Shown: positions 1 to 6,460, numbered from the stretch's first letter. The stretch: DNA of 7,172 bases from Actinomycetota bacterium (GCA_005885025.1 VAYC01000100.1:1-7172), one strand, 5' to 3'. Made by a program: numbers and translations. The notes: generated by a model from the letters alone, not told the origin.

Positions 1-380
1 AGCGATTCCTTGTTGGCGAGGGCCAGCATCTTGCCCGACTGAAGCGCCGCCGGGGACGGGGCGAGCCCGACCGCTCCGACCATGGCATTCGGCACCATGT
101 CGGCATCCGAGCCCCTGGCTAGGGTCTCCATGGCCTGGGGTCCGGACAGGATCTCGACCCCGCGAATCCCTCCCAACGTGGCGGTGAGCCGAGAGGCCGC
201 TTCTTCGTCAGCGATGGCCACGACCGGCGGCATGAACTCGCGGACTTGCCCGACCAGGAGCTCGTGGCTGCTGCCGGCGCCCAGACCGAGCACCCTGAAC
301 CGGTCTGGATTGCGCCGGACCACGTCGAGGGCCTGCGTACCGATGGAACCTGTCGATCCGAGGATGGAAAGCGATCGCAT
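1..380 (-). CDS. dxr: 1-deoxy-D-xylulose 5-phosphate reductoisomerase (5' part, cut by window edge)
   Basis: Dxr converts DXP to 2-C-methyl-D-erythritol 4-phosphate with NADPH, the committed step of the MEP isoprenoid pathway in the cytoplasm. About 126 N-terminal residues are visible; the gene continues past the left edge (the family is about 380-400 residues). The protein opens MRSLSILGSTGSIGTQALDV, with the family's GSTGSIG dinucleotide-binding loop at residues 8-14. Later come the NAMVGAVGL segment and, at the window edge, the LANKES motif, both diagnostic of Dxr. The start is ATG at 380. The sequence before it holds a run of seven G about 14 nt upstream but no good Shine-Dalgarno at normal spacing. 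It follows cdsA by 46 nt in the same direction and probably shares its transcript. The visible part is intact. Confidence 0.95.
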   Translation of the reverse strand, partial: MRSLSILGSTGSIGTQALDVVRRNPDRFRVLGLGAGSSHELLVGQVREFMPPVVAIADEEAASRLTATLGGIRGVEILSGPQAMETLARGSDADMVPNAMVGAVGLAPSPAALQSGKMLALANKES

Positions 381-426
381 GTCTTTAGAGGGTACCCCCC
401 CGTGTCACCTTTGGTCCGCAGGGAAG
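381..426 (-). other. cdsA-dxr intergenic spacer
   Basis: This 46-nt gap has no terminator-like hairpin. On the minus strand it contains seven consecutive G followed by TACCCTCTAAAGAC before the dxr ATG. The G run is a possible but poorly spaced ribosome site. I see no clear promoter, so dxr is probably read from the same transcript as cdsA. Confidence 0.5.
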
Positions 427-1207
427 CTAGAAGATCAGCCGAAGGTAGTAGAAGACCGCCGGGGCCACGAGCAGCACGGAGTCGATCCTGTCCAGGACTC
501 CGCCGTGCCCGGGCAGGACCGAACCCATGTCCTTTACCCCGAGGTCGCGCTTCATCAGCGATTCGATCAAGTCACCGAGCGGCGCGAATACCACGACCAC
601 GATGGCCAGCCCGATGGCCTGGGTCAGGGAAAAATAGCTGAGGATGGCCGGCACGAAGGCGGCCGCGACCGCGAACGTCACGGCCGTGCCGCCATACACG
701 CCCTCCCAGGACTTCCGCGGGCTGATGGTCGGAGCGAGGGGACGGCTCCCCCAGAACGACCCGAATGCGTACGCGGCGATGTCGTACAGGAAAACCAGAG
801 CGATGACCATCAGCATCAGAGCTCGGCCCGCGTTCCTCTGGGCCAGCAGCATGAACACGAATCCCGCCAGGAAGGGTCCGTACAGGATTCCCAGCATCGT
901 GGCTCCGACGTTGCCGATGAGGTTCTCCCGCGACTTGAGTGGGGCGGCCATGTACCACAGGAATGACAGGAACAGGCCCAGGGCGACGAAGAACACCATC
1001 GCGGACTCTCCGCGTAGATACGCCCCGGCGATGATCAGGCCTCCTACCGCCAGCCCCAGCGCAGTGGCCGGCTGATGACCCTTGCGACTCAGGGTGGCGT
1101 AGAACTCTGCCTGCCCAAGCAGGACGACGCCCCCGCCGATCACCACGAACGCAGCCTTGGCGATCCACAGCGCGATGAGCGCCACGACGGCCACGCCACG
1201 ACGGCCA
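427..1207 (-). CDS. cdsA: Phosphatidate cytidylyltransferase, catalytic membrane part (downstream frame of interrupted cdsA)
   Basis: CdsA (CDP-diacylglycerol synthase) transfers CMP from CTP to phosphatidic acid, making the precursor of bacterial phospholipids in the inner membrane. This piece holds nearly all of the catalytic membrane domain: several hydrophobic helices, a segment AYAFGSFWGSRPLAPTISP followed by RKSWEG, and near the C-terminus the complete family signature SLMKRDLGVKDMGSVLPGHG running on to GVLDRID, which carries the conserved Asp and Lys/His residues. It ends TGA at 427. The frame is open upstream to about 1305, but residues coded before 1207 are not CdsA-like. The true N-terminus lies in another frame, separated by the 14-bp tandem duplication at 1180-1207. 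With one repeat copy removed, the frames join as AAVLAVVALIALWIAKAAF, a normal first membrane helix, and the whole protein would be about 583 residues (427-2192). Confidence 0.9.
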
Positions 1208-2192
1208 ACACGGCCGCCGTCACCAAGGCGGCCGGCACGTCCCGGGCAACCGATGGAGGGGCAACCGACTCCGCCGTCAAAGGTCGAGACGTCGGTTCCT
1301 CCCACGTAGGACCGGTCATCGTCTCGGCGGCGCCCACCCTCACGGTGCGAGGGCCGGTGGGCTCCTCGAGGTCGGCGAGGAGCTCCTCCTCGACGGCCCT
1401 GGGCTCCGAGGTGTCCCGGAAGTCCTCGGCGAGTTGATCGGCCACGGCTTCGATCTCGTCGATGGTCGGCTCCCTCGGTGGGACGCCAGCGGGCTCTGAC
1501 GCGGGCTCGGACGCTGGCTCGGGCGCCGAGTCTGGCGTGGCCTCCGTGGTCTCGGCCATCTTCCGCCTTCGCGCTCGGGCTCGCCTGCCCCGCGGTTCCT
1601 CTTCGGCCTCAGCCTCGGCCTTGGGCAGATCGCGGTATTCGGGAGGAGCCTTCTTCAGGTCCTCCAGTGTCAACTCGTGGCCCGCCCCGGGTTCCAGCCA
1701 CTCCGGGATTTCCTCGGGGCGGAGTGACTCCTCGTCACCGACCTCGCCTTCGTCGCCACGAGCCTCGGGCCTCTCGGTGACCACGACCTCCGCGTCTTCG
1801 CCCTCTGCGGGCTCCTCGCCGAGCACGTCTCGCAGCCGGGTCCAGTCCTCACTGGTCATCTCGCCCGTGGACTCTTCCGCTGGGGGTGAAGGCTCGGGAG
1901 CCCTTCCACGCCTGCCGCGGCGCTTCGTGGGAGGTGCCGGGGCGGGCTCGGGCTCCTGGGGAGCGGCCATGTCGAGCCCCTCGATGTCGGGCTTCCATCC
2001 CGGTGGAAGGAGGTCCTCGGCTCCGGGGGGTGCCGCGGCCGTGTCCTCGCTCTCCTCCGGTCGCTCTCCTTCCTCCGCCGCCCGCTCCCGCCTCCGCTTG
2101 CGATCGCCCTCGGGGCCAGCGGCGAAGAAATCGTCGAGTTCCTCGAAGAGGTCGTCGAAGCCGTCCCCTCGATCCTGTCCCTCAGGCCCCAT
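1140..2192 (-). CDS. cdsA: N-terminal acidic extension of CdsA (upstream frame of interrupted cdsA)
   Basis: This is the first part of cdsA. ATG at 2192 shares its A with the frr stop (TGATG), and GGGAGG lies just upstream, so translation is probably coupled to frr. About 315 residues precede the first membrane helix, far more than in a classical CdsA of roughly 270-300 residues in total. They are rich in Glu, Asp, Pro and Ala, probably disordered and cytoplasmic. Short hydrophobic-acidic islands occur: FDDLFEELDDFFA near residues 12-24, LLPPGWKPDIEGLD, EDWTRLRDVLGEE, EEIPEWLEP, LTLEDLKKAPPEYRDLP and PTIDEIEAVADQLAEDF. Basic patches KRRGRRGR and RGRRARARRRK and an SEPA repeat also occur. The last true residues, RDVPAALVTAAVLAVVA, begin the first helix. 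After the duplication the frame runs off to a false stop at 1140. An internal ATG at 1559 (residue 212, MAETTEATPD) is a possible alternative start. Confidence 0.75.
   Translation of the reverse strand: MGPEGQDRGDGFDDLFEELDDFFAAGPEGDRKRRRERAAEEGERPEESEDTAAAPPGAEDLLPPGWKPDIEGLDMAAPQEPEPAPAPPTKRRGRRGRAPEPSPPAEESTGEMTSEDWTRLRDVLGEEPAEGEDAEVVVTERPEARGDEGEVGDEESLRPEEIPEWLEPGAGHELTLEDLKKAPPEYRDLPKAEAEAEEEPRGRRARARRRKMAETTEATPDSAPEPASEPASEPAGVPPREPTIDEIEAVADQLAEDFRDTSEPRAVEEELLADLEEPTGPRTVRVGAAETMTGPTWEEPTSRPLTAESVAPPSVARDVPAALVTAAVLAVVAWPSWRSSRCGSPRLRSW
1180..1207 (-). repeat. Exact 14-bp tandem duplication breaking the cdsA frame
   Basis: Two perfect adjacent copies of a 14-nt unit occupy 1180-1193 and 1194-1207; on the coding (minus) strand the unit is TGGCCGTCGTGGCG. 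Fourteen is not a multiple of three, so the second copy shifts the frame. With a single copy, the coding sequence reads continuously through the first CdsA membrane helix (VLAVVALIALWIAK). The sequence shows the duplication directly; that it is an inserted copy, and not the ancestral state, is inferred from the restored homology. Confidence 0.93.
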
Positions 2193-2729
2193 CAGACCTC
2201 CCTGAGCTCCTTCTCCTTGTGGCCGAGAAGCTCCTCGACTTCGCCGATGAATTGATCGGTGAGCCGCTGGAGCTCCTTCTCCGAGCGATGAAGGTCGTCC
2301 TTGGAGATCGCGTGATCTCGTTCCAGCCGTTCCAGGGTCTCCTTGGCGTGGCGCCGCACGTTTCGAACCGACACCCGGCCCTCCTCCGCCCGGTCGTGGG
2401 CGAGCTTGATGAGCTCCTTGCGGCGCTCCTCGGTCAGCGGAGGAAAGGAGAGGCGAATGACGTTCCCGTCGTTGGACGGCGTCAGCCCCAGATCCGAAGA
2501 AAGGATGGCCTTCTCCATGGCGCCCATGGCGCCCCGGTCGTGGGGCTGCACGACCAGCAGGCGGGGCTCGGGAACCGAGAACGACGCCAGATCCCTGAGG
2601 GAGACCTGGGTCCCGTAGTAGTCGACGGTGAGTCGGTCGAGCAGCTTGGGGTGCGAGCTCATCCTGGCTGACCGACACGGCGCCGCGCATCTTCTGTTCG
2701 GCTTCGCGAAGCGTGTCCTCGACGGTCAT
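2192..2729 (-). pseudogene. frr: Ribosome recycling factor, frame broken by a ~23-nt deletion as written
   Basis: RRF acts with EF-G to split post-termination ribosomes. The N-terminus is coded from ATG at 2729 (MTVEDTLREAEQKMRGAVSV, then SQDEL), matching helix 1 of the family. The rest is in another frame, open from 2662 to the TGA at 2192: HPKLLDRLTVDYYG, SVPEPRLLVVQP, ASDLGL-like SSDLGLTPSNDGNVIRL, PPLTEERRKEL, RVSVRNVRR and the terminal KEKELREV. Comparison with remembered RRF sequences (for example ...LSTIRTGRANP...) shows that about eight residues, including the conserved RTGRA signature, are missing at 2651-2657, a loss of about 23 nt. Restoring them gives about 186 residues, the family norm of 185. 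A GAGAGGA stretch lies about 10 nt before the ATG at 2729. ATG at 2662 (MSSHPK) would give a 156-residue fragment lacking helix 1, an unlikely natural start. Confidence 0.9.
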
Positions 2730-2781
2730 CGGCGCCGCCGTCCTCTCCATGAGCCGGCCTGATATTGGCGCAGAGCCTACC

Positions 2782-3531
2782 CTACGCCGCTCCGTGGACC
2801 AGCGTCCCGATCGGCTCCCCGAGGAGGGCCCGCTTGATGTTGCCTTCCTTCCGGAAGTCGAAGACGAGGATGGGGAGCCGGTTCTCCATGCATAGGGAGA
2901 CCGCGGTTGCGTCCATGACCGCCAGTCCTCGCTGGAGTACCTCGAGATACTCGAGTGTCTCGAACTTGACGGCGTCGGGATTGAGGTTCGGATCGGAGTC
3001 GTAGACCCCGTCGACCTTGGTCCCCTTCAGGATGGCTTCGGCCCGGATCTCCAGGGCCCGCTGGGCCGCGGTCGTATCGGTGGAGAAGAACGGCACGCCC
3101 ATGCCGGCCCCGAAGATCACCACCCGACCCTTCTCGAGGTGCCGGATAGCTCGCAGCGGAATGTAAGGCTCGGCGATCTGGGCCATCTGGATGGCCGTCT
3201 GGACCCGCGTCGGGACGCCGACCTTCTCCAGCGCATCTTGCAAGGCCAGAGCGTTCATGACCGTGGCCAGCATGCCCATGTAGTCGGCATGGGCCCGGTC
3301 CATCCCGGGGGCCTGCCTCCCCCTCCAGATGTTGCCTCCCCCCACGACGATGGCCACCTCGACGCCCATCGCGCAGATGTCCCGAAGTTGGGTTGCCAGG
3401 AGCATCGTGGCCCGCTCGGAGATGCCGAACTCGTGCGCGGGCGGAGCGAAAGCGTCCCCGGAGAGCTTGAGCAGGATCCGGTGATACACGGGGGCGGGCC
3501 CGTCGATGAGGACCGGCTCCCCCTCGCTCAC
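2782..3531 (-). CDS. pyrH: UMP kinase (uridylate kinase)
   Basis: PyrH phosphorylates UMP to UDP with ATP, a cytoplasmic step of pyrimidine nucleotide synthesis; bacterial enzymes are hexamers of the amino-acid kinase fold. The 249-residue product is of normal length. Visible family motifs are ILLKLSGDAF near residues 19-28 (most relatives have Glu where this has Asp), VVGGGNIWRG near 62-71 (phosphate-binding glycine loop), ADYMGMLATVMNALALQDAL, FGAGMGVPFFSTDTTAAQRA (UMP-binding region, actinobacterial in style) and GTKVDGVYDSDP (nucleotide-binding region). The start is GTG at 3531, 7 nt after the tsf stop, with GAGGAG about 13 nt upstream inside the end of tsf. A second in-frame GTG 14 codons later (VYHRILLK) is an alternative without a visible ribosome site. 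A 52-nt gap separates it from frr. The gene is intact. Confidence 0.96.
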   Translation of the reverse strand: MSEGEPVLIDGPAPVYHRILLKLSGDAFAPPAHEFGISERATMLLATQLRDICAMGVEVAIVVGGGNIWRGRQAPGMDRAHADYMGMLATVMNALALQDALEKVGVPTRVQTAIQMAQIAEPYIPLRAIRHLEKGRVVIFGAGMGVPFFSTDTTAAQRALEIRAEAILKGTKVDGVYDSDPNLNPDAVKFETLEYLEVLQRGLAVMDATAVSLCMENRLPILVFDFRKEGNIKRALLGEPIGTLVHGAA

Positions 3532-3538
3532 GGGCGCG

Positions 3539-4150
3539 TCAGGCCTCCTCGCCGAGCCGGAACCTCGCCAAGCGGCGGACGACGACGTTCTCGCCGACCT
3601 TGACCGCCACCTCGTTCACGAGGTCGCCGATCGATTTCGAGTCCTCCCGGATGTACGCCTGATCGAGGAGCACGGTCTCCTTGAAGAACGCGTCGAGCTT
3701 GCCCTCGACGATGCGCTCGATGACGTTGTCAGGCTTGCCGGTGCTTCGAGCCTGCTCCTCGTAGATCTTCCGCTCGCCCGCGATCACCTCGGAAGGCACG
3801 TCGTCCCGCGAGATCCACCTGGGATCACGCGCCGCGATCTGCATGGCCACCTCGCGGGCCAGGCGGCGGAACTCGTCCGTGCGAGCCACGAAGTCCGTCT
3901 CGCAGTTCACCTCGACGAGCACGCCGATGCGGCCCTCGCCGTGGATGTAGGCATCGATGACTCCCTCCGACGCCTGCCGGCCCACGCGCTTCCGTACCGA
4001 GGCCAGGCCCTTGGTCCGCAGGATCTCCCTGGCGCGTTCGACGTCGCCACCCGATTCGACGAGCGCTCGCTTGCAATCCATCATCCCGGCCCCGGTCTCC
4101 TCGCGCAGGAGCCGAACGACTTCGGCCGGGACCGTCACCGGGTCGGTCAT
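3539..4150 (-). CDS. tsf: Elongation factor Ts (short form)
   Basis: EF-Ts is the guanine-nucleotide exchange factor that recycles EF-Tu-GDP during translation. The 203-residue protein starts with a UBA-like N-terminal domain (VVRLLREETGAGMMDCKRAL, residues about 11-30), followed by RKRVGRQASEGVIDAYIH and the conserved EF-Tu contact motif NCETDFVARTDEF near residues 82-94. The C-terminal end contains LLDQAYIREDSKSIGDLVNE and a final RFRLGEE. At about 200 residues it resembles the short EF-Ts of Thermus rather than the longer forms of about 270-280 residues in Mycobacterium or E. coli, so one core subdomain is probably missing or reduced. ATG at 4150 overlaps the rpsB stop by 4 nt (ATGA type), with GGAGGAGGGG just upstream within rpsB, which indicates translational coupling. 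Confidence 0.96.
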   Translation of the reverse strand: MTDPVTVPAEVVRLLREETGAGMMDCKRALVESGGDVERAREILRTKGLASVRKRVGRQASEGVIDAYIHGEGRIGVLVEVNCETDFVARTDEFRRLAREVAMQIAARDPRWISRDDVPSEVIAGERKIYEEQARSTGKPDNVIERIVEGKLDAFFKETVLLDQAYIREDSKSIGDLVNEVAVKVGENVVVRRLARFRLGEEA

Positions 4151-5187
4151 CGGCCCCTCCTCCGCTCCACGGACTCCTCCGAGGCGGGCTCCGCTACGGA
4201 GTCCATCTCGGCCTCGATCGGCTCGGGGTCGGTGGTCCCGGCCTCTGTGGGGCGGGTCGAGTCCTCCAGACCGGCCTCCTCGGCAGGCGGCGCCAACGAA
4301 GCTGGCGTGTCGGCGGCTTCCTGGTCCTCTCCCTCGGGTGATGACTCCTCGAGGGTCGCGCCGAAGAACGCCATCTCCTCTTCGGAGAGCTGGAGCGGCC
4401 TGCGAGCTGCCTGTTCGGCCGCGGGGGACACGGCCGGGGCCGACGTGGACGCGGGCTCGGGCTCGAACTCGGGCTCGAAGGTCCGGGCCTGCATGCCCTG
4501 ATAGGCGAGGTACTGACCCTCCTGGATGGCGTCGGCCACCACTTTCGTCACCAGTGCGCAGGACCTGATGGCGTCGTCGTTCCCCGGGATCACGAAGTCG
4601 ACCTCGTCGGGGTCGCAGTTCGTGTCCACGATGGCGACCACGGGGATGCCCAGCTTGCGGGCCTCCTTGACCGCGATGTGCTCACGCTTGGTGTCGATCA
4701 CGTACACGGCGTTCGGGACTCGCTCCATGTCCTGGATCCCCGCCAGGTTGCGCTCGAGCTTTTGCTTCTCGTGGCGAAGCTTCAGGACCTCCTTCTTCGG
4801 CAGGAAGTCGAACGCTCCGGACCGCTCCATCTCCCGGAGCTCCTTCAGGCGCTTGAGGCGTCCGTGGATGGTCTGGAAGTTCGTGAGCATGCCGCCCAGC
4901 CACCGCGTGTTCACGTAGGGCATGCCTACCCGGGAGGCCTGCTCCTGGACGGTCTCCTGCGCCTGCTTCTTGGTCCCCACGAGGAGCACCGTGCCGCCCT
5001 TCCGGCCGATGTCCTGCAGGAATTCGTAGGTTCGGGTGAGCGCGTCGAGCGTCTTCTCGAGATCGATGATGTAGATGCCGGAGCGTTCTCCGAAGATGAA
5101 CCGGCGCATCTTCGGGTTCCATCTTCTGGTCTGATGGCCGAAGTGCACGCCGGCCTCGAGGAGCTCCCGCCGGGTCGCGACGGGCAT
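4147..5187 (-). CDS. rpsB: 30S ribosomal protein S2 with long acidic C-terminal tail
   Basis: S2 is a late-assembling protein of the small ribosomal subunit. The family core spans about residues 1-230: LLEAGVHFGHQTRRWNPKMR, FGERSGIYIIDLEKTLDAL, LLVGTKKQAQETV, MPYVNTRWLGGMLTNFQTI, NAVYVIDTKREHIAVKEA, KLGIPVVAIVDTNCDPDEVD and IPGNDDAIRSCALVTKVVAD. The last resembles actinobacterial S2. The remaining ~115 residues form a Glu/Pro/Ala/Ser-rich tail (FEPEFEPEPAS, LSEEEMAFFGATLEES, ending VERRRGR), so the protein is 346 residues against a usual 230-290. The start ATG at 5187 has a strong AAGGAGG about 10 nt upstream, and the next residues (PVATRRELLEAGVHFG) match known S2 N-termini. It is the first gene of the translation operon and overlaps tsf by 4 nt. 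Confidence 0.97.
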   Translation of the reverse strand: MPVATRRELLEAGVHFGHQTRRWNPKMRRFIFGERSGIYIIDLEKTLDALTRTYEFLQDIGRKGGTVLLVGTKKQAQETVQEQASRVGMPYVNTRWLGGMLTNFQTIHGRLKRLKELREMERSGAFDFLPKKEVLKLRHEKQKLERNLAGIQDMERVPNAVYVIDTKREHIAVKEARKLGIPVVAIVDTNCDPDEVDFVIPGNDDAIRSCALVTKVVADAIQEGQYLAYQGMQARTFEPEFEPEPASTSAPAVSPAAEQAARRPLQLSEEEMAFFGATLEESSPEGEDQEAADTPASLAPPAEEAGLEDSTRPTEAGTTDPEPIEAEMDSVAEPASEESVERRRGR

Positions 5188-5352
5188 GATCGATGTTCCT
5201 CCTTCCGGTTGTCGCCTCCGTCCGGCTCTGCCTCACCCCGGCCCGAGCCTTGTTGGGCGCGGGACCCCAGGGCGAGTCCCCGGACGTGTGGATTGCCGGC
5301 ATGTATCACCCGGCTAGCAAAGGAGTCTACCAGCGCCGACGCTCGGAGCCGC
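5188..5352 (-). promoter_or_regulatory. rpsB upstream leader, probable promoter region of the operon
   Basis: These 165 nt separate the membrane-protein stop from rpsB and contain no credible gene. On the minus strand the proximal end carries the ribosome site AAGGAGG (5198-5204). A weak promoter-like pair lies near the distal end: TAGACT (5324-5329) and, 17 nt later, ATACAT (5301-5306). The match to sigma-70-type consensus is partial, so I treat it only as a candidate. A short hairpin, GGGAC/GTCCC with a 10-nt loop (5261-5280), lies between them. The region's role as a leader is inferred from position and from the general fact that S2 operons are often autoregulated. Confidence 0.4.
5198..5204 (-). 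promoter_or_regulatory. Ribosome binding site of rpsB
   Basis: The minus strand reads AAGGAGG, a near-perfect Shine-Dalgarno sequence about 10 nt before the ATG at 5187. It fixes the rpsB start and is the strongest ribosome site seen in the window. Confidence 0.85.
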
Positions 5353-6444
5353 TCACCGCAGCGAGGAGGACGCCCGCACCGGCCGTCTGGCCGGTCCCGC
5401 GCGGGCCGCTGACAGGACCCGGTCCCGGATGAGCAACCACCGGTAGGTGAAGGTGGCCAGAGCGGAGACGTGCACGAAGCTCATGAACAGGACGAACAAC
5501 CAGGTGACGAGGTCGGGCGTGGCGGCGGCCACCCGGCTCGGGGGGATGAACACGGAGATGAACAGGGCGACGACCAGGTAGGAGAAGGCCGTCACCATGT
5601 GACGTGGGCCCGGGAACCGGGCGGCCCGGAAGGAGAGCCGGGCGCCCTCCCGCACCCCGACGCCTTCCACCGCGATGATGACCGGCGTGTACACGAAGAA
5701 GTAGACCCCTCCGACGAGGGCCGCGATCACGGCGAACTGACCGAGGGCGAAGGCGACCGCGACGAACGCCGTGGCCATGGACAGGGCGAAGAAGCCGGCC
5801 TCCATTCCGACCATGGCCCCGAAGAGGCGGGCGGACTGCCTGAGCGCCCCCAATACGGATTCGGTCCACCGCGCCGCTCGATCTCCCTCGCCCTCCGGCG
5901 GCCCCGCGAGCCGGCTCCGGATGAAACTCACCCAAAAGCCCAGGAGGGCAGCTCGGATGGCCAGCAGACCGGCCAGGAAAACCAGGGCAACGATGCCCGA
6001 GCTCGAGGACCCCCCCACGAGGGCCGAGATGTCCAGGAAGAGCGAGTGGACCGGCGGAAGCGCCTCGAGCATGGCCATGAGGCCCGGGAACCGGGCGAGA
6101 TGCGCGCCATACGCCGTGAAGATCAGCCAGAGCACCAGAGCGGCCAGGAACGAAGAGATCACCAGGACCGGGGACTCCCCGGTCGTGCGGAGCCCCCGGG
6201 CCACGGTCACCGCCACGGGCGGGTGAACCCACTCCGCGGCGGCCGCCTTCCGCTCCGCGGGCGTTCGCGGCCGGCGGCTCGGGGCGGGGCTTCGAGAGGC
6301 ACGGCCACGGGAGGCCGGACGTCGCTGCTCACGCGGCGAAGTGGCCCTTGCTCCCTCGACGGAGGACTCGGCCCGCGCGGTGGGCACGGAAGTCTCGGCC
6401 GGCCGCAAGGGACCGGACCGCTTCCGGCGCTTCTTCTTCGTCAC
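5353..6444 (-). CDS. Multi-pass membrane protein of unknown function
   Basis: I do not recognise this family with confidence. From GTG at 6444 the product has 363 residues. The N-terminus is strongly basic (VTKKKRRKRSG), followed by about 70 Arg/Pro/Ser/Ala-rich residues, probably a disordered cytoplasmic segment. The rest has about six hydrophobic helices, including LVISSFLAALVLWLIF, GIVALVFLAGLLAIRAALLG, ATAFVAVAFALGQFAVIAAL, VTAFSYLVVALFISVFIPP and LVTWLFVLFMSFVHV. Between helices lies VEGVGVREGARLSFRAARF, resembling the amphipathic 'S-x-R' loop of several poorly characterised bacterial membrane families; that is only an impression. GTG at 6444 lies 16 nt after the stop of the upstream propeller gene. 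An upstream in-frame GTG at 6492 would overlap that gene by 32 nt and has no better ribosome site. The pair may be co-transcribed. Confidence 0.75.
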   Translation of the reverse strand: MTKKKRRKRSGPLRPAETSVPTARAESSVEGARATSPREQRRPASRGRASRSPAPSRRPRTPAERKAAAAEWVHPPVAVTVARGLRTTGESPVLVISSFLAALVLWLIFTAYGAHLARFPGLMAMLEALPPVHSLFLDISALVGGSSSSGIVALVFLAGLLAIRAALLGFWVSFIRSRLAGPPEGEGDRAARWTESVLGALRQSARLFGAMVGMEAGFFALSMATAFVAVAFALGQFAVIAALVGGVYFFVYTPVIIAVEGVGVREGARLSFRAARFPGPRHMVTAFSYLVVALFISVFIPPSRVAAATPDLVTWLFVLFMSFVHVSALATFTYRWLLIRDRVLSAARAGPARRPVRASSSLR

Positions 6445-6460
6445 GGGAACACGCTCGCCC

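Noticed and set aside
82..966. Long plus-strand ORF of 294 codons
   Set aside because: It lies antisense to dxr and the C-terminal part of cdsA, whose motifs are unmistakable; its product is low-complexity, Arg/Glu/Gly-rich and resembles no family. Antisense ORFs of this length are common in GC-rich DNA.
1180..1207. Programmed ribosomal frameshift in cdsA
   Set aside because: No slippery heptamer or stop-adjacent stimulator is seen, and an exact 14-bp duplication explains the shift completely.
1485..1530. Short repeated codons (SEPA units) considered as a DNA repeat element
   Set aside because: They are degenerate, fit a Pro/Ala/Glu-rich protein linker and do not extend beyond the coding frame.
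2192..2662. A naturally short 156-residue RRF starting at ATG 2662
   Set aside because: It would lack helix 1 and the RTGRA region, while a well-matched helix 1 is coded immediately upstream in another frame.
3506..4501. Plus-strand ORF of 331 codons opposite pyrH, tsf and rpsB
   Set aside because: It is a frame shadow of tsf and the rpsB tail; it spans several real gene boundaries and has no recognisable domain.
5261..5280. Hairpin GGGAC/GTCCC considered as an intrinsic terminator
   Set aside because: The stem is only 5 bp with a 10-nt loop and no T run follows on either strand.
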